Part shown: positions 1-9,766 of the stretch, in pieces
How the letters are laid out: each line of letters begins with the position of its first letter
How positions within the stretch are numbered: position 1 is the first letter of the stretch
Assembly: GCA_965212005.1 (NCBI GenBank)
Contig: OZ243038.1
Coordinates: forward strand, 1 to 64,000
DNA: 64,000 nt
From: G965212005 sp965212005
GTDB lineage: Bacteria > Pseudomonadota > Gammaproteobacteria > Porifericomitales > Porifericomitaceae
Reading direction: 5' to 3'
Program-made: the position numbers and the translations under genes
Notes under the pieces: model-generated
Told to the model about the DNA's origin: nothing
What the model saw: the letters and a program-made list of their open reading frames with translations, nothing else
Databases searched by the model: none

Positions 1-2318
1 TCCGGACATAGTTTCTGCAGCACTTCCCGGGACCGGGGACCGGACAGGCTGATGCCGGCGTATGCCGCGGTCACGTTCGTCACGTCCACCTGCAGGCACC
101 ATTGCGCGTTCCACCAGAGCATGGTGCGGTAGACGTTTTCCGCGCCACCGGTCGTTGCGGTCACGTAGTAGTGATCCTCGGCCAGGCGGCAGGCTACGCC
201 GTCATCAATGATGAAGCCCGCCAGGTTGGTCATCAGTACATAACGCGAGCGGCCTGTTTCCTGTTTCAAGTAAGAGAAGGTATAGACGCGGTTGAGAAAC
301 TCTGCCGCATCGGGCCCGCGGATCTCCAGCCCGCCCAGGGTGGAGACATCGATCATGCCCAGCCGATGGCGTACCGCCAGCACTTCCTCGTGGATGCACT
401 GCGACCGCTGCGAAGGGGGGCCGTAGTAGGCCGGGCGCCACCAGGCGCCAACGTTCATCATCTGCGCCCCGGCTTCCAGGTGCCGATGGTGCATCGGCGT
501 ATGGCGCTCGGGCGCAAAACTGCGCCCGGCCAGTTGTCCCAGTTTTTCCGCACATAGTGGCGGGCGCGCCGTAGTGACGCCGACCTGGTCCAGGGAGCGT
601 CCGCTGTGCCTGGCCACCAGGCGCGCACAGGCCAGTGCCGAATGGCGGCCCTGCGACGGACCCATGCCGACCGTGCTGTAACGCTTGACCAGTTCGAGTT
701 CGGCATAGCCGTCGTCGCAGGAGTTCCGTATATCTGCAATTTGCAGATCCTCGTCCCGATCGACGAATTCCCCGCCCCTGGGATGCGCGCAGATCGGCCA
801 CGGATGATTGCGGATCGAGCGTTGTCCCGGTGCCGGCGGCTGAGGCGTGCCCTGCGCTCCGGACCGGGAACTGGCCTGCCAACCGGCCAGGGCGCCGTCT
901 TGGGCCGCGGCCTCGGGCGTTGCAAAGCCGTTCGCTGCGCCGGCTATCTGCATGCCTGCGGGCATCCCCGTGATGCGGAAACCGGCTTCCTGCTGCTGGT
1001 ATTCCAGCCTCGCGCCGGCCTGCAGGGCGAGTTGGTATCCCGGCATTGAGCCTACTGACGTGCACAGCAGGTCGCAGTCGATGCGGATGCCGGCCGGTCG
1101 GCACTCCTGTTCCCCGTGCCAGTTCGCTACCGCGATAGCGCCCAAATGGCGCCGGTTCCGCGACGGGAAGGCTTCATAGATCATGCTGTTGGCGATCAGG
1201 GTAATGCCCGCCTTGCGCACCTGGCGCAGTGCCGCGTCCTGCTCCGGATCGGCGCGCATATCCAGCACGGCCACGACCTCCACTCCCGCCTCGTGCAAAT
1301 CCAGCGCCACCTGGTAGCCTGCCGAGTCCGCGCTCAGCACCGCCGCTCTTTTGCCGGGCCGCACGCCGTAGAGCCGGACCAGGCGTTGGGCTGCGGAGCC
1401 GAGCATGACGCCGGGCAAATCGTTGTTGCGAAACACGGCGGGCTGCTCCATGACGCCGGTGGCCAGCACCAGCTGCGCCGTGCGTATTTTGTGCATGCGA
1501 TTGCCCTGCAGCACCGGCAGCCAGTGGTCGGCAAACCAGCCGTTGCAAACCGCCTGCTTCATAACCTCGATGCGCGGGCTGGCTTCCACCTCCTCAATGA
1601 GTTTGCGCCGCAGGGAGGCGTAGCTGCCCCTGGTGTCGGGACGGACGGAATTGAGCGATCCGCCCAGGCGGGTCTGCTGCTCGATCAGCAGCACCTCAGC
1701 GCCGTTGCGGGCTGCGCTCGCCGCGGCGGCAAGCCCGGCCGGCCCCGCGCCGACCACCACTACGGTGTAGAACCCGTAGCACTTATCGTAATCCTTGCGC
1801 GCGATGCCGATGCGCACCCGGCCCAGCCCGGTTTGCCGGCGCACCAGCGGCTCCCACAGCCATTGCCAGGCGCCGCGCGGGCGGAACATGGATTTGTAGT
1901 AAAAGCCGACCGGCAGGAAACGCGCCAGTGCGCCGAACAGGACCGCGTTCCAGTCATGCGTTAACCCGCCCGGGCAATTTTGTCCGCGCACCTGCATGCC
2001 GTCCTCGATCAGGCGCAGATCGGCTGCGACGTTCGGTTCATCGGGCAACTGCACCAGGGTGTCTGCCTCCAGCCCCGCCAACGAAGCGGCGCCGCGCGGG
2101 CGATGGTACTTGAAAGAGCGCGACAACAGCCACACGTCGTGGGCCGCCAGGGCGCTGGCGATGGTGTCTCCGTGCAGACCGGTGTAGCTTTTCCCGTCAA
2201 AGTGGAAGCGCACAGGTCGCTGCCGATCGACTAACCGTCCGGCCGGTTCAGGCAGCCGGTTGACCCCGGCAGCCGCAGGCAGGCTGGGGGCCTGGTTGAA
2301 ATTTGCCCGCTGCTTCAT
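1..2318 (-). CDS. soxA: Sarcosine oxidase alpha subunit, C-terminus beyond the window
   Basis: Large subunit of heterotetrameric sarcosine oxidase, which demethylates sarcosine to glycine and passes the one-carbon unit to tetrahydrofolate. The reverse-strand frame stays open from ATG at 2318 to the window edge (about 772 codons of a family usually near 1000). The N-terminal ferredoxin-like region has the family motif SRSFKYHRPRG. A Rossmann motif VVVGAGPAGLAAA follows near residue 190. The last part in view, with GMIDVSTLGGLEIRGPDA, is the start of the GcvT-like folate-binding domain. The start lies 5 bases after the soxD stop, so the two are translationally linked. The gamma subunit is not in view and may lie to the left. 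Family identity is clear; the natural substrate (sarcosine or another N-methyl amino acid) is inferred. Confidence 0.93.
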   Translation of the reverse strand, partial: MKQRANFNQAPSLPAAAGVNRLPEPAGRLVDRQRPVRFHFDGKSYTGLHGDTIASALAAHDVWLLSRSFKYHRPRGAASLAGLEADTLVQLPDEPNVAADLRLIEDGMQVRGQNCPGGLTHDWNAVLFGALARFLPVGFYYKSMFRPRGAWQWLWEPLVRRQTGLGRVRIGIARKDYDKCYGFYTVVVVGAGPAGLAAAASAARNGAEVLLIEQQTRLGGSLNSVRPDTRGSYASLRRKLIEEVEASPRIEVMKQAVCNGWFADHWLPVLQGNRMHKIRTAQLVLATGVMEQPAVFRNNDLPGVMLGSAAQRLVRLYGVRPGKRAAVLSADSAGYQVALDLHEAGVEVVAVLDMRADPEQDAALRQVRKAGITLIANSMIYEAFPSRNRRHLGAIAVANWHGEQECRPAGIRIDCDLLCTSVGSMPGYQLALQAGARLEYQQQEAGFRITGMPAGMQIAGAANGFATPEAAAQDGALAGWQASSRSGAQGTPQPPAPGQRSIRNHPWPICAHPRGGEFVDRDEDLQIADIRNSCDDGYAELELVKRYSTVGMGPSQGRHSALACARLVARHSGRSLDQVGVTTARPPLCAEKLGQLAGRSFAPERHTPMHHRHLEAGAQMMNVGAWWRPAYYGPPSQRSQCIHEEVLAVRHRLGMIDVSTLGGLEIRGPDAAEFLNRVYTFSYLKQETGRSRYVLMTNLAGFIIDDGVACRLAEDHYYVTATTGGAENVYRTMLWWNAQWCLQVDVTNVTAAYAGISLSGPRSREVLQKLCP

Positions 2319-2323
2319 CGGCG

Positions 2324-2614
2324 CTACTTCGCCGCTCCGGGAAAATCCCGCCGCTGCCGGTACAGCTCGCGGGCCGGGTAGCTTTTCAGGACCTGGTCGG
2401 TGATGGTGTTGCGTTCCGCGATAAACCAATAGTTGCTGGGCAGATGACACCACCACTCGCGCACCACGCCGGCGGTGTTGCTGGAGTTCCAGGTGTAGTC
2501 GGCCCATTCTTCATCGCTGCAGCCGCGCGGGTCCGGCAATTCCCGCACTTCGCCGAAGCAGGCAAACTCACTGATGTTGCGTAGTCCGTTCAGCGGACAG
2601 GGCATCAGTTTCAT
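2324..2614 (-). CDS. soxD: Sarcosine oxidase delta subunit with a degenerate zinc site
   Basis: Small subunit of the sarcosine oxidase complex, 96 residues, the usual size. It begins MKLMPCPLNG and carries the family block EWWCHLPSNYWF followed by AERNTITD. Typical SoxD proteins bind zinc through a CPxCG motif and a HxxGC motif. Here the first reads CPLNG and the second HLPSN, so two of the four expected cysteine/histidine ligands appear to be absent, while C19, C32 and C56 are extra cysteines. Its stop is 5 bases from the soxA start, which places it in the same operon. The assignment rests on motifs and neighbours; the changed zinc site suggests a divergent subfamily. Confidence 0.88.
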   Translation of the reverse strand: MKLMPCPLNGLRNISEFACFGEVRELPDPRGCSDEEWADYTWNSSNTAGVVREWWCHLPSNYWFIAERNTITDQVLKSYPARELYRQRRDFPGAAK

Positions 2615-2710
2615 GGCTTTGCGGCCCAGCGGCAGAGTCCGCCCGCCAGGCGAGTCGAAGATCGCGCCAGGGGTTTGTTTTCCTTTGCGAACGGTCTCAT
2701 CGGGCGGCGT

Positions 2711-3685
2711 TTATGGCAACAGCAGGGTCGAGCCGACGGTGCTGCGCGCTTCCAGCGCGCGGTGGGCGTCGGCGGCATTTTTGAGTGCGAAGCGGCGGCC
2801 GATCTTAATCCGCACGCCGTCGCGCACGGCGGCAAACAAAGCCGCCGCCGCGGCGCGCATTTCCGCCGTCGATGCCGTGTACGTCATCAACGTCGGGCGG
2901 CAGAAAAACAGCGACCCCTTGCTGGCCAGCAAGTTTGGATCGAGCGAGCGTACCGGGCCGGACGCGTTGCCGAAGGAAACGAACAAGCCGCGCGGGGAGA
3001 GCGCATCCAGCGTTGCCTGGAACGTGCTTTGTCCGACCGAATCATAGGCCACGGGAACCCCCTTGCCGTCCGTCAGGTCGCGCACTTTCCGTGCCACGTC
3101 CTGCTCGCGGTACAAGATGACGTGGTCGCAGCCATAGGCGCGCGCCAGTTCGGCCTTCTGCTCGCTGCCCACCGTGCCGATGACGGTGGCGCCGATTTTT
3201 TTCAGCCATTGGCAGGCGATCAACCCGGTTCCGCCGGCGGCGGCGTGAAACAGCACCGTCTCGCCGGGCCGGACGGTATGGAGGCGGCGGATCAAAAATT
3301 CGACGGTCATTCCCTTCAGTAACATGGCCGCGGCGGTTTCATTGGAAACATCGTCGGGCAGTGGGATGGCGCGGTCCGCGGCAATGATGCGCCGTTCGGC
3401 ATAGCTGCCCAGGCCGGCCACGCAGTATCCGACCCGGTCGCCGACCTGGAATTCCGTGACCCCCTCACCGACCGCCTCCACTGCGCCGGCTCCCTCCAAT
3501 CCAGGCACGACCGGCAACGCCACCGGATACAGTCCGGTGCGGTGATAAATATCGATGAAATTCAATCCGACCGCCGCGGTCTTGACGCAAATTTGGCCGG
3601 TGCCCGGCGCGCCGATCCCGATCTGCGTCCATTGCATCACTTCCGGCCCGCCGGTGCGGGAGAGCTGAATCGCCGCGGTTTCCAT
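2711..3685 (-). CDS. Quinone oxidoreductase, zeta-crystallin/MDR family
   Basis: A 324-residue NADPH-dependent quinone reductase-like enzyme of the medium-chain dehydrogenase/reductase superfamily. Visible features are the N-terminal GroES-like fold with NFIDIYHRTGLYP, then VPGLEGAGAVEAVGEG, and the nucleotide-binding stretch FHAAAGGTGLIACQW, typical of the zinc-free QOR group. Length matches the family (about 325). It lies between soxB and soxD with gaps of about 97 bases on each side and the same orientation, so it is probably co-transcribed. That position is unusual, because soxB and soxD are commonly adjacent. A role in electron transfer from, or detoxification linked to, methylated-amine oxidation is inference only. 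Confidence 0.9.
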   Translation of the reverse strand: METAAIQLSRTGGPEVMQWTQIGIGAPGTGQICVKTAAVGLNFIDIYHRTGLYPVALPVVPGLEGAGAVEAVGEGVTEFQVGDRVGYCVAGLGSYAERRIIAADRAIPLPDDVSNETAAAMLLKGMTVEFLIRRLHTVRPGETVLFHAAAGGTGLIACQWLKKIGATVIGTVGSEQKAELARAYGCDHVILYREQDVARKVRDLTDGKGVPVAYDSVGQSTFQATLDALSPRGLFVSFGNASGPVRSLDPNLLASKGSLFFCRPTLMTYTASTAEMRAAAAALFAAVRDGVRIKIGRRFALKNAADAHRALEARSTVGSTLLLP

Positions 3686-3783
3686 TGCGCTCGCTACCGG
3701 CTGCCGGGCGCGAGCGTAAGCGAGCGCGGCGCTGTCTGCCGGCGGTTGCGGGGATTCAGCGCGTGCATCGGGGGCCGGCCAGG

Positions 3784-5025
3784 CTAGTGACTGGCTGCGG
3801 TGGCACCGGCTTCGTTGCCGAGTTCAAAAGTGCGGAAACGCTCCAGCCGGAACGGCTGAATCAGCTCCGGGGCCCGGCCCGCCACCACGGTCTCAGCCAT
3901 GCAGCGGCCCGCAATCGGAGTTGCCTTGAAGCCCCAAGTGCCCCATCCCGCGTCCAGCCAGTAATGGCGCAACGGGCTCGCTCCCATGATCGGGTTGTAA
4001 TCCGGCGTCATATCGGCCAATCCGCCCCATTGCCGCAACAGCTTCACCTCGCCCAGGAAGGGAAACAATTCCAGCACGCCGGCACACAGCGCTTCCTTGA
4101 GATCCAGCGTGGAGCGGGTGGAATAGAGTTCATACGGGTCGCAGCCGCCGCCGATGACCAACTCTCCACGCGCGCTCTGCGAGAGGTAGACGTGCAGTTC
4201 CGCCGAACTAACCAGCGGATGCAGGAAAGGCTTGACCGGCTGCGTCACCATGGCCTGCAGCGGATAGCTGCGGATGGGCAGGCGAAAGCCGGCCAGCGCG
4301 GCCAGCACGGAACTGGCTCCGGCTACCGCCTGGATCACGTGTCCGCAATGCACGACCCCGTCCCGGGTGCGTACCCCGCTGACTTTATCCCCTTCCCGCA
4401 AAATCCCGATGACCTCGGTGTTTTGATGGATCTCCACGCCCAGGCGCGCGGCCGCGCGCGCGTATCCCCAGGCCACTGCGTCATGCCGCGCCAGGCCGCC
4501 GTCACGGTGCCATAAGCCGGCCCGGACCGGGTAGCGGGCTTTGCGTGACAGGTTCAGGCTGGGGACCAGTCGCCGGATTCGATCCAGGTCCACTATCTCC
4601 GAGCGTACCCCCAGGTGCCGGTTGACTTCGGCGCGCAGGCGGAACGTGCGCAGGCTGGCCTCCGAATGGGCCAGGGTCAGTTGTCCGCGCTGCGAGTACA
4701 GCAGGTTATACCCCAGCTCATTAGACAGCTTTTTGAACAGATCCACGCCGCCCTTATAAAAGCGCACTGCCTCCGGGGAGATATAGTTGGACCGGATGAC
4801 CGTAGTATTGCGCCCGGTGTTACCGCTCCCCAGGTAGCTTTTGTCCAGCACGGCCACCGAGCGCAGGCCGTGGCGGTGCGCCAGGTAATAGGCGCTTGCC
4901 AGGCCATGCCCGCCGGCGCCGATGATGATCACGTCATAGGATTTTTTCAGTGCGCGGGGAGCCGGAATGTCCCTGCGGGCCGGATAACGCAAGGACAGGC
5001 CGTATTTGAGAAGCGTCCAGGGCAC
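3784..5025 (-). CDS. soxB: Sarcosine oxidase beta subunit
   Basis: Flavoprotein catalytic subunit, 413 residues, near the usual 405. It shows the FAD-binding motif VIIIGAGGHGLASAYYLA (about residues 31-48), the SoxB signature LGSGNTGRNTTVIRSNY, the block RHDAVAWGYAR whose histidine corresponds to the covalent flavin site of characterised SoxB proteins, and a C-terminal GWGTWGFKA (more often GWGTGGFKA). It is the first gene of a minus-strand group soxB, quinone oxidoreductase, soxD, soxA. The start at 5025 is the first ATG; no strong ribosome-binding site was recognised. Confidence 0.95.
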   Translation of the reverse strand: MPWTLLKYGLSLRYPARRDIPAPRALKKSYDVIIIGAGGHGLASAYYLAHRHGLRSVAVLDKSYLGSGNTGRNTTVIRSNYISPEAVRFYKGGVDLFKKLSNELGYNLLYSQRGQLTLAHSEASLRTFRLRAEVNRHLGVRSEIVDLDRIRRLVPSLNLSRKARYPVRAGLWHRDGGLARHDAVAWGYARAAARLGVEIHQNTEVIGILREGDKVSGVRTRDGVVHCGHVIQAVAGASSVLAALAGFRLPIRSYPLQAMVTQPVKPFLHPLVSSAELHVYLSQSARGELVIGGGCDPYELYSTRSTLDLKEALCAGVLELFPFLGEVKLLRQWGGLADMTPDYNPIMGASPLRHYWLDAGWGTWGFKATPIAGRCMAETVVAGRAPELIQPFRLERFRTFELGNEAGATAASH

Positions 5026-5494
5026 GACTGCGTTATCTTAACCTGGCGCTGCCGTGCCGGCTGGCGCCGGCCCGGTTGACGCATGGCCTCCGCTGCCCGG
5101 CGCGTGCGGCAGGCAATCCTTCCCGCCTGCTGCCCGTTTCCCGGCGTTTCGCCTTGTGCCCGGGGTAGCGGGCAGGGCCATCAATGGTGGATGGAAAAGG
5201 GGTTTCAACACACTGTCAGGGTGCCGCGTTCTTCCTGCTGCAGGAGCGTTCAATGTAGCACAGGTTCCGGCTTCGGTGGAACATCCCTGAAGATTGGCTC
5301 CGGCCAACGGCACCGGCGGCAGCGCCGGAAAACTTGAATGGTTTTGCATTCCAATTTAGTATCTGCCATGCGGAGTTGCTCCCCCGCTTGGTAAAAGGCA
5401 GTGAAAGAAAAGGCAATCAGGACCATCATATCGGCAGGCGGCACCAGGTGCGGACCGGGTCGGCCGTTGCCGGCCCGAACCGGATGAGGCGCGT
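5026..5494. other. Divergent intergenic region between soxB and sucA
   Basis: About 470 bases between two divergently transcribed operons. It should contain promoters for both, but no convincing -35/-10 pair was seen. The right half is more AT-rich around 5340-5425. No RNA gene or credible coding frame is visible. Confidence 0.5.
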
Positions 5495-8299
5495 ATGAGT
5501 AGTCAGCCTGCGGACCTGCGCCTGTGTGCGCAAAATATCGCCTACCTGGAGGCTCTGCTGGAGTCCGGGCGCGTAGTTCCCGAACAGATGCCGGCCGATT
5601 GGCAGTCTTTTTTGTCCGGGTTGCAGCAGTCTGCCGCGTCCGCGGACTTCGATACCGGGGCGGCCGATTCCGAAGAGCGCAGACGTTTCTCGGAGAAACA
5701 GGTCAGCATGCTGCAATTCCTGAACACGCACCGGCACCGCGGCCACCGGCAGGCAGACTTGGATCCGCTGCGGCAGTATAAGCGGCCCGACGTGCCCGAG
5801 TTGCATATGTCCGCGTATGATTTCAATGATCGGGACATGCAGACCGAGTTCAGCACCGGATCGTTCTGCGGCGTGGGTCGAGCCACCCCGGCACAACTAC
5901 GCAAACTGCTGCGCAAGATATATTGCGGCAGCATCGGCGCCGAGTACATGCACATTGATGAGACCCGGCAGAAACGCTGGCTCCAGGAGCGTCTTGAATC
6001 CCTCGACAACGGCGTGTATGGCATCGGCAATCTCTTCGGTGCCGAGCAGCAGCGCCATGTTCTGCAACGGCTGATCGCGGCAAACGCGCTGGAACAGTAC
6101 CTGCACAAGCGTTACGTGGGGCAGAAACGCTTTTCACTGGAAGGCGGCGAGAGCTTGATTCCGTTGCTGGATGACCTGATCTGCGCCAGTGCCGACTACG
6201 GCGTACAGGAAATCGTTCTGGGCATGGCGCATCGAGGTCGCCTGAACGTGCTGATCAACGTGCTCGGTAAACTTCCGGAAGAGTTGTTCGGAGAGTTTGA
6301 GGGGCGCTCGGCGCCGCAAACGAACCGCTCCGGCGACGTGAAATACCATCTCGGCTATTCGGCGGACGTCGGCGTTGGCCCGCGTTCCGTGCATCTGAGC
6401 CTTGCGTTCAATCCCTCGCACCTGGAGATTATTGATCCGGTGGTGGAAGGGTCCGTGCGCGCCCGCCAGGACCGTCGCCGTGACAAGGAGCGCCACCAGG
6501 TGCTGCCGCTGCTGATTCACGGCGATGCCGCCTTTGCCAGCCAGGGCGTGGTGATGGAGACTTTCAACCTGTCCCAGACCAAGGGGTACAGGACCGGCGG
6601 CACGGTGCACGTCATCATCAACAATCAAATCGGCTTTACCACCAGCGACCCGCTGGACTCGCGTTCCACCTTGTATTGCACGGACGTGGCGAAGGCGGTC
6701 CAGGCCCCGATCTTCCACGTCAACGCCGACGATCCCGAGGCCCTGCTGTACATAGGCCGGTTGGCGCTGGATTACCGGATGGAATTCGACAAGGACGTGG
6801 TCATCGACATGGTTTGTTACCGCCGCCACGGCCACAGCGAGGCCGATGAGCCGGCGGCAACGCAGCCGGTCATGTACCAGAGTATACAGGGGCATCCGGA
6901 CGTCTGTCAGATCTACGGCAAGCGCCTGCAGGAGCAAGGTGTCATCGGCCCCTCGGACGCGGAGCGCCTGTGTGCCGAGTACGTTCGCAAACTGGAGCAG
7001 AACCTGGTGTTGTCTGTTTCCCAGGGGGAAGACCAGAGTCCGGAATTCCGCATCAATTTCTCCCGCTATAAGGACACCCGCTGGGATGAACCGGCCGACA
7101 CCTGTTTGCCACTCGATGACATCAAGCGCTTAAGCCAACTCTTTACCCAGGTGCCCGAGGGCTTTGAACTGCACCCCAGCGTTGCCCGCATCATGGCGGG
7201 CAGGGCCCGTATGGGGGCCGGGGAGATCGACGCCGATTGGGGCTTCGCCGAGACCCTGGCCTACGCCAGTCTGCTGGAACAGGGCTACCCGGTACGCGTC
7301 TCCGGGCAGGATTCGGGCCGGGGCACTTTTTTCCATCGCCATGCCGTGCTGCATAATCAGCGCGGCGGCGGGCGATACATGCCGCTGTGCAATCTGGGCA
7401 GGACCCAGGCTGATTTCCTGGTAATCAACTCCACGCTTTCGGAAGAGGCGGTGCTCGCCTTCGAGTATGGATACAGCAGCGCCGAACCGGATACGCTGGT
7501 CATCTGGGAAGCGCAGTTTGGCGATTTCGCGAATGGGGCACAGGTGGTTTTCGATCAATTCCTGAGTTCCTGCGAATCCAAGTGGGAGCGCCAGTGCGGA
7601 TTGGTGGTGATGCTGCCGCACGGTTACGACGGGCAGGGCCCGGAGCATTCCTCGGCGCGGCTGGAACGGTGCCTGCAGCTTTGCGCGGAGGACAACATGC
7701 AAGTGTGCATGCCCAGCACGGCCGCGCAGATGTTCCACCTGCTGCGGCGGCAGATCCTGCGCCCTTACCGCAAACCCTTGATAATCATCAGCCCGAAAAG
7801 CCTGCTGCGGCAGAAGTTGTCGGCCTCCCCGCCGGGGCACCTCAGTGCCGAGGGCTTTCGCTGCGTGATCGATGAAATCGACCCGATCGACCCGGCCCGG
7901 GTGGAGCGTCTGCTGCTGTGCTCCGGCAAGGTTTACTATGATCTTCTGCAAGCACGCCGTGCCGACGATAACGGTAAGATCGCCATCCTGCGCATGGAGC
8001 AGTTCTATCCGTTTCCGGAGCAGGAGATGATAAAAACGTTGAAACGCTACAGCGGCGTGCATAACGTTTTCTGGGTGCAGGAGGAGCCGCGCAACCAGGG
8101 AGCCTGGCGCTATATCAAGTCCGACCCGGCGCTGGCGGGCTGTCTGAAGCCGCACCAGAACCTGGTGTACGTGGGTCGCGGCTACAGCGCTGCCCCGGCA
8201 GTGGGTTCCATGTCTTTGCATAAAGAGCAGCAGCAGCAGTTGGTTGCTGACGCGTTGGACCTGGAACGGCTCCCTGCCAAACAGCGGCGGACGGCCTGA
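5495..8299 (+). CDS. sucA: 2-oxoglutarate dehydrogenase E1 component
   Basis: Thiamine-diphosphate-dependent E1 subunit of the 2-oxoglutarate dehydrogenase complex, which decarboxylates 2-oxoglutarate in the TCA cycle and succinylates the lipoyl arm of SucB. At 934 residues it has the standard length. It contains the N-terminal E1o helix region with NIAYLEALLESG, the active-site block MAHRGRLNVLINVLGK (about 244-259), the TPP/Mg motif HGDAAFASQGV (342-352) with NNQIGFTT (376-383), and a C-terminal FWVQEEPRNQGAW typical of E1o. It is the first gene of sucA-sucB-lpdA, with 5 bases between sucA and sucB. Confidence 0.98.
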   Translation: MSSQPADLRLCAQNIAYLEALLESGRVVPEQMPADWQSFLSGLQQSAASADFDTGAADSEERRRFSEKQVSMLQFLNTHRHRGHRQADLDPLRQYKRPDVPELHMSAYDFNDRDMQTEFSTGSFCGVGRATPAQLRKLLRKIYCGSIGAEYMHIDETRQKRWLQERLESLDNGVYGIGNLFGAEQQRHVLQRLIAANALEQYLHKRYVGQKRFSLEGGESLIPLLDDLICASADYGVQEIVLGMAHRGRLNVLINVLGKLPEELFGEFEGRSAPQTNRSGDVKYHLGYSADVGVGPRSVHLSLAFNPSHLEIIDPVVEGSVRARQDRRRDKERHQVLPLLIHGDAAFASQGVVMETFNLSQTKGYRTGGTVHVIINNQIGFTTSDPLDSRSTLYCTDVAKAVQAPIFHVNADDPEALLYIGRLALDYRMEFDKDVVIDMVCYRRHGHSEADEPAATQPVMYQSIQGHPDVCQIYGKRLQEQGVIGPSDAERLCAEYVRKLEQNLVLSVSQGEDQSPEFRINFSRYKDTRWDEPADTCLPLDDIKRLSQLFTQVPEGFELHPSVARIMAGRARMGAGEIDADWGFAETLAYASLLEQGYPVRVSGQDSGRGTFFHRHAVLHNQRGGGRYMPLCNLGRTQADFLVINSTLSEEAVLAFEYGYSSAEPDTLVIWEAQFGDFANGAQVVFDQFLSSCESKWERQCGLVVMLPHGYDGQGPEHSSARLERCLQLCAEDNMQVCMPSTAAQMFHLLRRQILRPYRKPLIIISPKSLLRQKLSASPPGHLSAEGFRCVIDEIDPIDPARVERLLLCSGKVYYDLLQARRADDNGKIAILRMEQFYPFPEQEMIKTLKRYSGVHNVFWVQEEPRNQGAWRYIKSDPALAGCLKPHQNLVYVGRGYSAAPAVGSMSLHKEQQQQLVADALDLERLPAKQRRTA

Positions 8300-8304
8300 T
8301 TGTC

Positions 8305-9648
8305 ATGGCGGCCCCGATGCTTTATGAAGTGAAAGTGCCCATGCTGGCCGAATCAATCAGTGAGGCCCGGCTGCTGGCCTGGCGCAAGCAGGTAGGCGAG
8401 GCGGTACGCAGCGGTGAAGGTCTGGTCGACATTGAAACGGATAAGGTGACCCTGGAAGTGTCGGCGCCTGCCGATGGCGTCGTCTCGGCCATCCACAAGC
8501 CAGCCGGAGAGCAGGTCAGTGCCGAGGAGGTGATCGCCGTTTTAAGCGCGGAAGAAGCCGGGAAGTCAACGCAGTCAACGCAAGGTGTAGACGGCGCGGC
8601 CGGAGCGGCGGAAACGGCAGGAACAGTAGAAACGGCAGGAACGGAAAAAGCGGACGGGGAACACGGGCCGCCGCCGCCCGCCCCGCCCCCGCAGGATGCC
8701 GCAGAGACGGATGCGGCGGCCACTCCCAGGATGAGTCCGGCAGTGCGCGCCCTGATCGAACAGCATCAACTGGAGCCGTCGCGGATCCCGGCTACCGGCA
8801 AGAAAAACCGTTTACTCAAGGAAGACGTGTTGCGTGCGCTGCAAGACACCGGGCAGCCCGGGCCGCAGACGGGTCCGGCAGAGCCGGGGGGCGCTGGCCC
8901 GGCGCCGCCCCCGACCGCCCCGCCCGCCACCGAGCCGGCAGCGCCGAGCCGGAGGCAGGAGCGCGTGCCGATGAGCCTGCTGCGCCGCCGCGTGGCCGAA
9001 CGTCTGCTGCAGGCACAACGGCAAAATGCCATCCTGAGCACCTTTAACGAAGTGAATATGCGCCCGGTCATGGGTCTGCGCCAGCGCTATGGAGAGATCT
9101 TCGAACAGCGCCACCGCGTGCGCCTGGGCTTGATGGCCCTGTTTACCAGGGCGGTCATCGAAGGTCTGAAGCGTTTCCCGATTCTCAATGCCGCGGTCGA
9201 CGGCACCGACGTCATTTCCCACCACTACTACGATATCGGCATTGCCCTCAGCGCCCCCCGGGGCCTGGTAGTGCCCGTGCTGAAGAATGCCGAGTCCCTG
9301 TCCCTGCATCAGATCGAGTCCCGCATCCGTGAATTTGCCGGCAAGGCAAGGCAGGGCACGCTGGCGCTCGAAGACCTGGCGGGTGGAACCTTCACCATTA
9401 CTAACGGCGGCGTATTCGGATCGCTGCTTTCCACTCCCATCATCAATCCTCCCCAAAGCGCCATCCTGGGCATGCACCGGATCCAGGAGCGCCCGGTCGT
9501 CGAGGGCGGCAAGGTAGTGATCCGGCCCATCATGTACCTGGCCGTGTCCTACGATCACCGCATTATCGACGGTCGTGAGGCAGTGCAGTTTCTGGTGACG
9601 GTCAAAGAGCAGTTGGAAGACCCGGTGCGCATGCTGCTCAAAGTCTGA
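8305..9648 (+). CDS. sucB: Dihydrolipoyllysine succinyltransferase (E2)
   Basis: Core E2 of the 2-oxoglutarate dehydrogenase complex, 447 residues. Domains in order: one lipoyl domain (about 5-82) with the lipoylated lysine K47 in DIETDK; a long Ala/Pro-rich linker; the E1/E3-binding domain (about 142-180, MSPAVRALIEQ to LLKEDVLRAL); a second Pro-rich linker; and the catalytic domain from about 217, with the acyltransferase motif SYDHRIIDGREA near the C-terminus. Starts 5 bases after sucA, so it is translated from the same message. Both linkers are rich in short proline and alanine runs. Confidence 0.98.
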   Translation: MAAPMLYEVKVPMLAESISEARLLAWRKQVGEAVRSGEGLVDIETDKVTLEVSAPADGVVSAIHKPAGEQVSAEEVIAVLSAEEAGKSTQSTQGVDGAAGAAETAGTVETAGTEKADGEHGPPPPAPPPQDAAETDAAATPRMSPAVRALIEQHQLEPSRIPATGKKNRLLKEDVLRALQDTGQPGPQTGPAEPGGAGPAPPPTAPPATEPAAPSRRQERVPMSLLRRRVAERLLQAQRQNAILSTFNEVNMRPVMGLRQRYGEIFEQRHRVRLGLMALFTRAVIEGLKRFPILNAAVDGTDVISHHYYDIGIALSAPRGLVVPVLKNAESLSLHQIESRIREFAGKARQGTLALEDLAGGTFTITNGGVFGSLLSTPIINPPQSAILGMHRIQERPVVEGGKVVIRPIMYLAVSYDHRIIDGREAVQFLVTVKEQLEDPVRMLLKV

Positions 9649-9766
9649 GTCGCCGCTGGGCTCGCCTGGTAGCCGTTAAGACAACAGTGATTTGTCCTTG
9701 TCGCCGTTTTCCGCTCCGCGAGGCACCTGCGCCGGGTGCCCGCGTTTTGTGCGCTGAGGCCGGGCC

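Noticed and set aside
6134..6937. Long minus-strand frames across sucA and sucB
   Set aside because: Opposite-strand shadows of genes with full catalytic motifs in GC-rich DNA.
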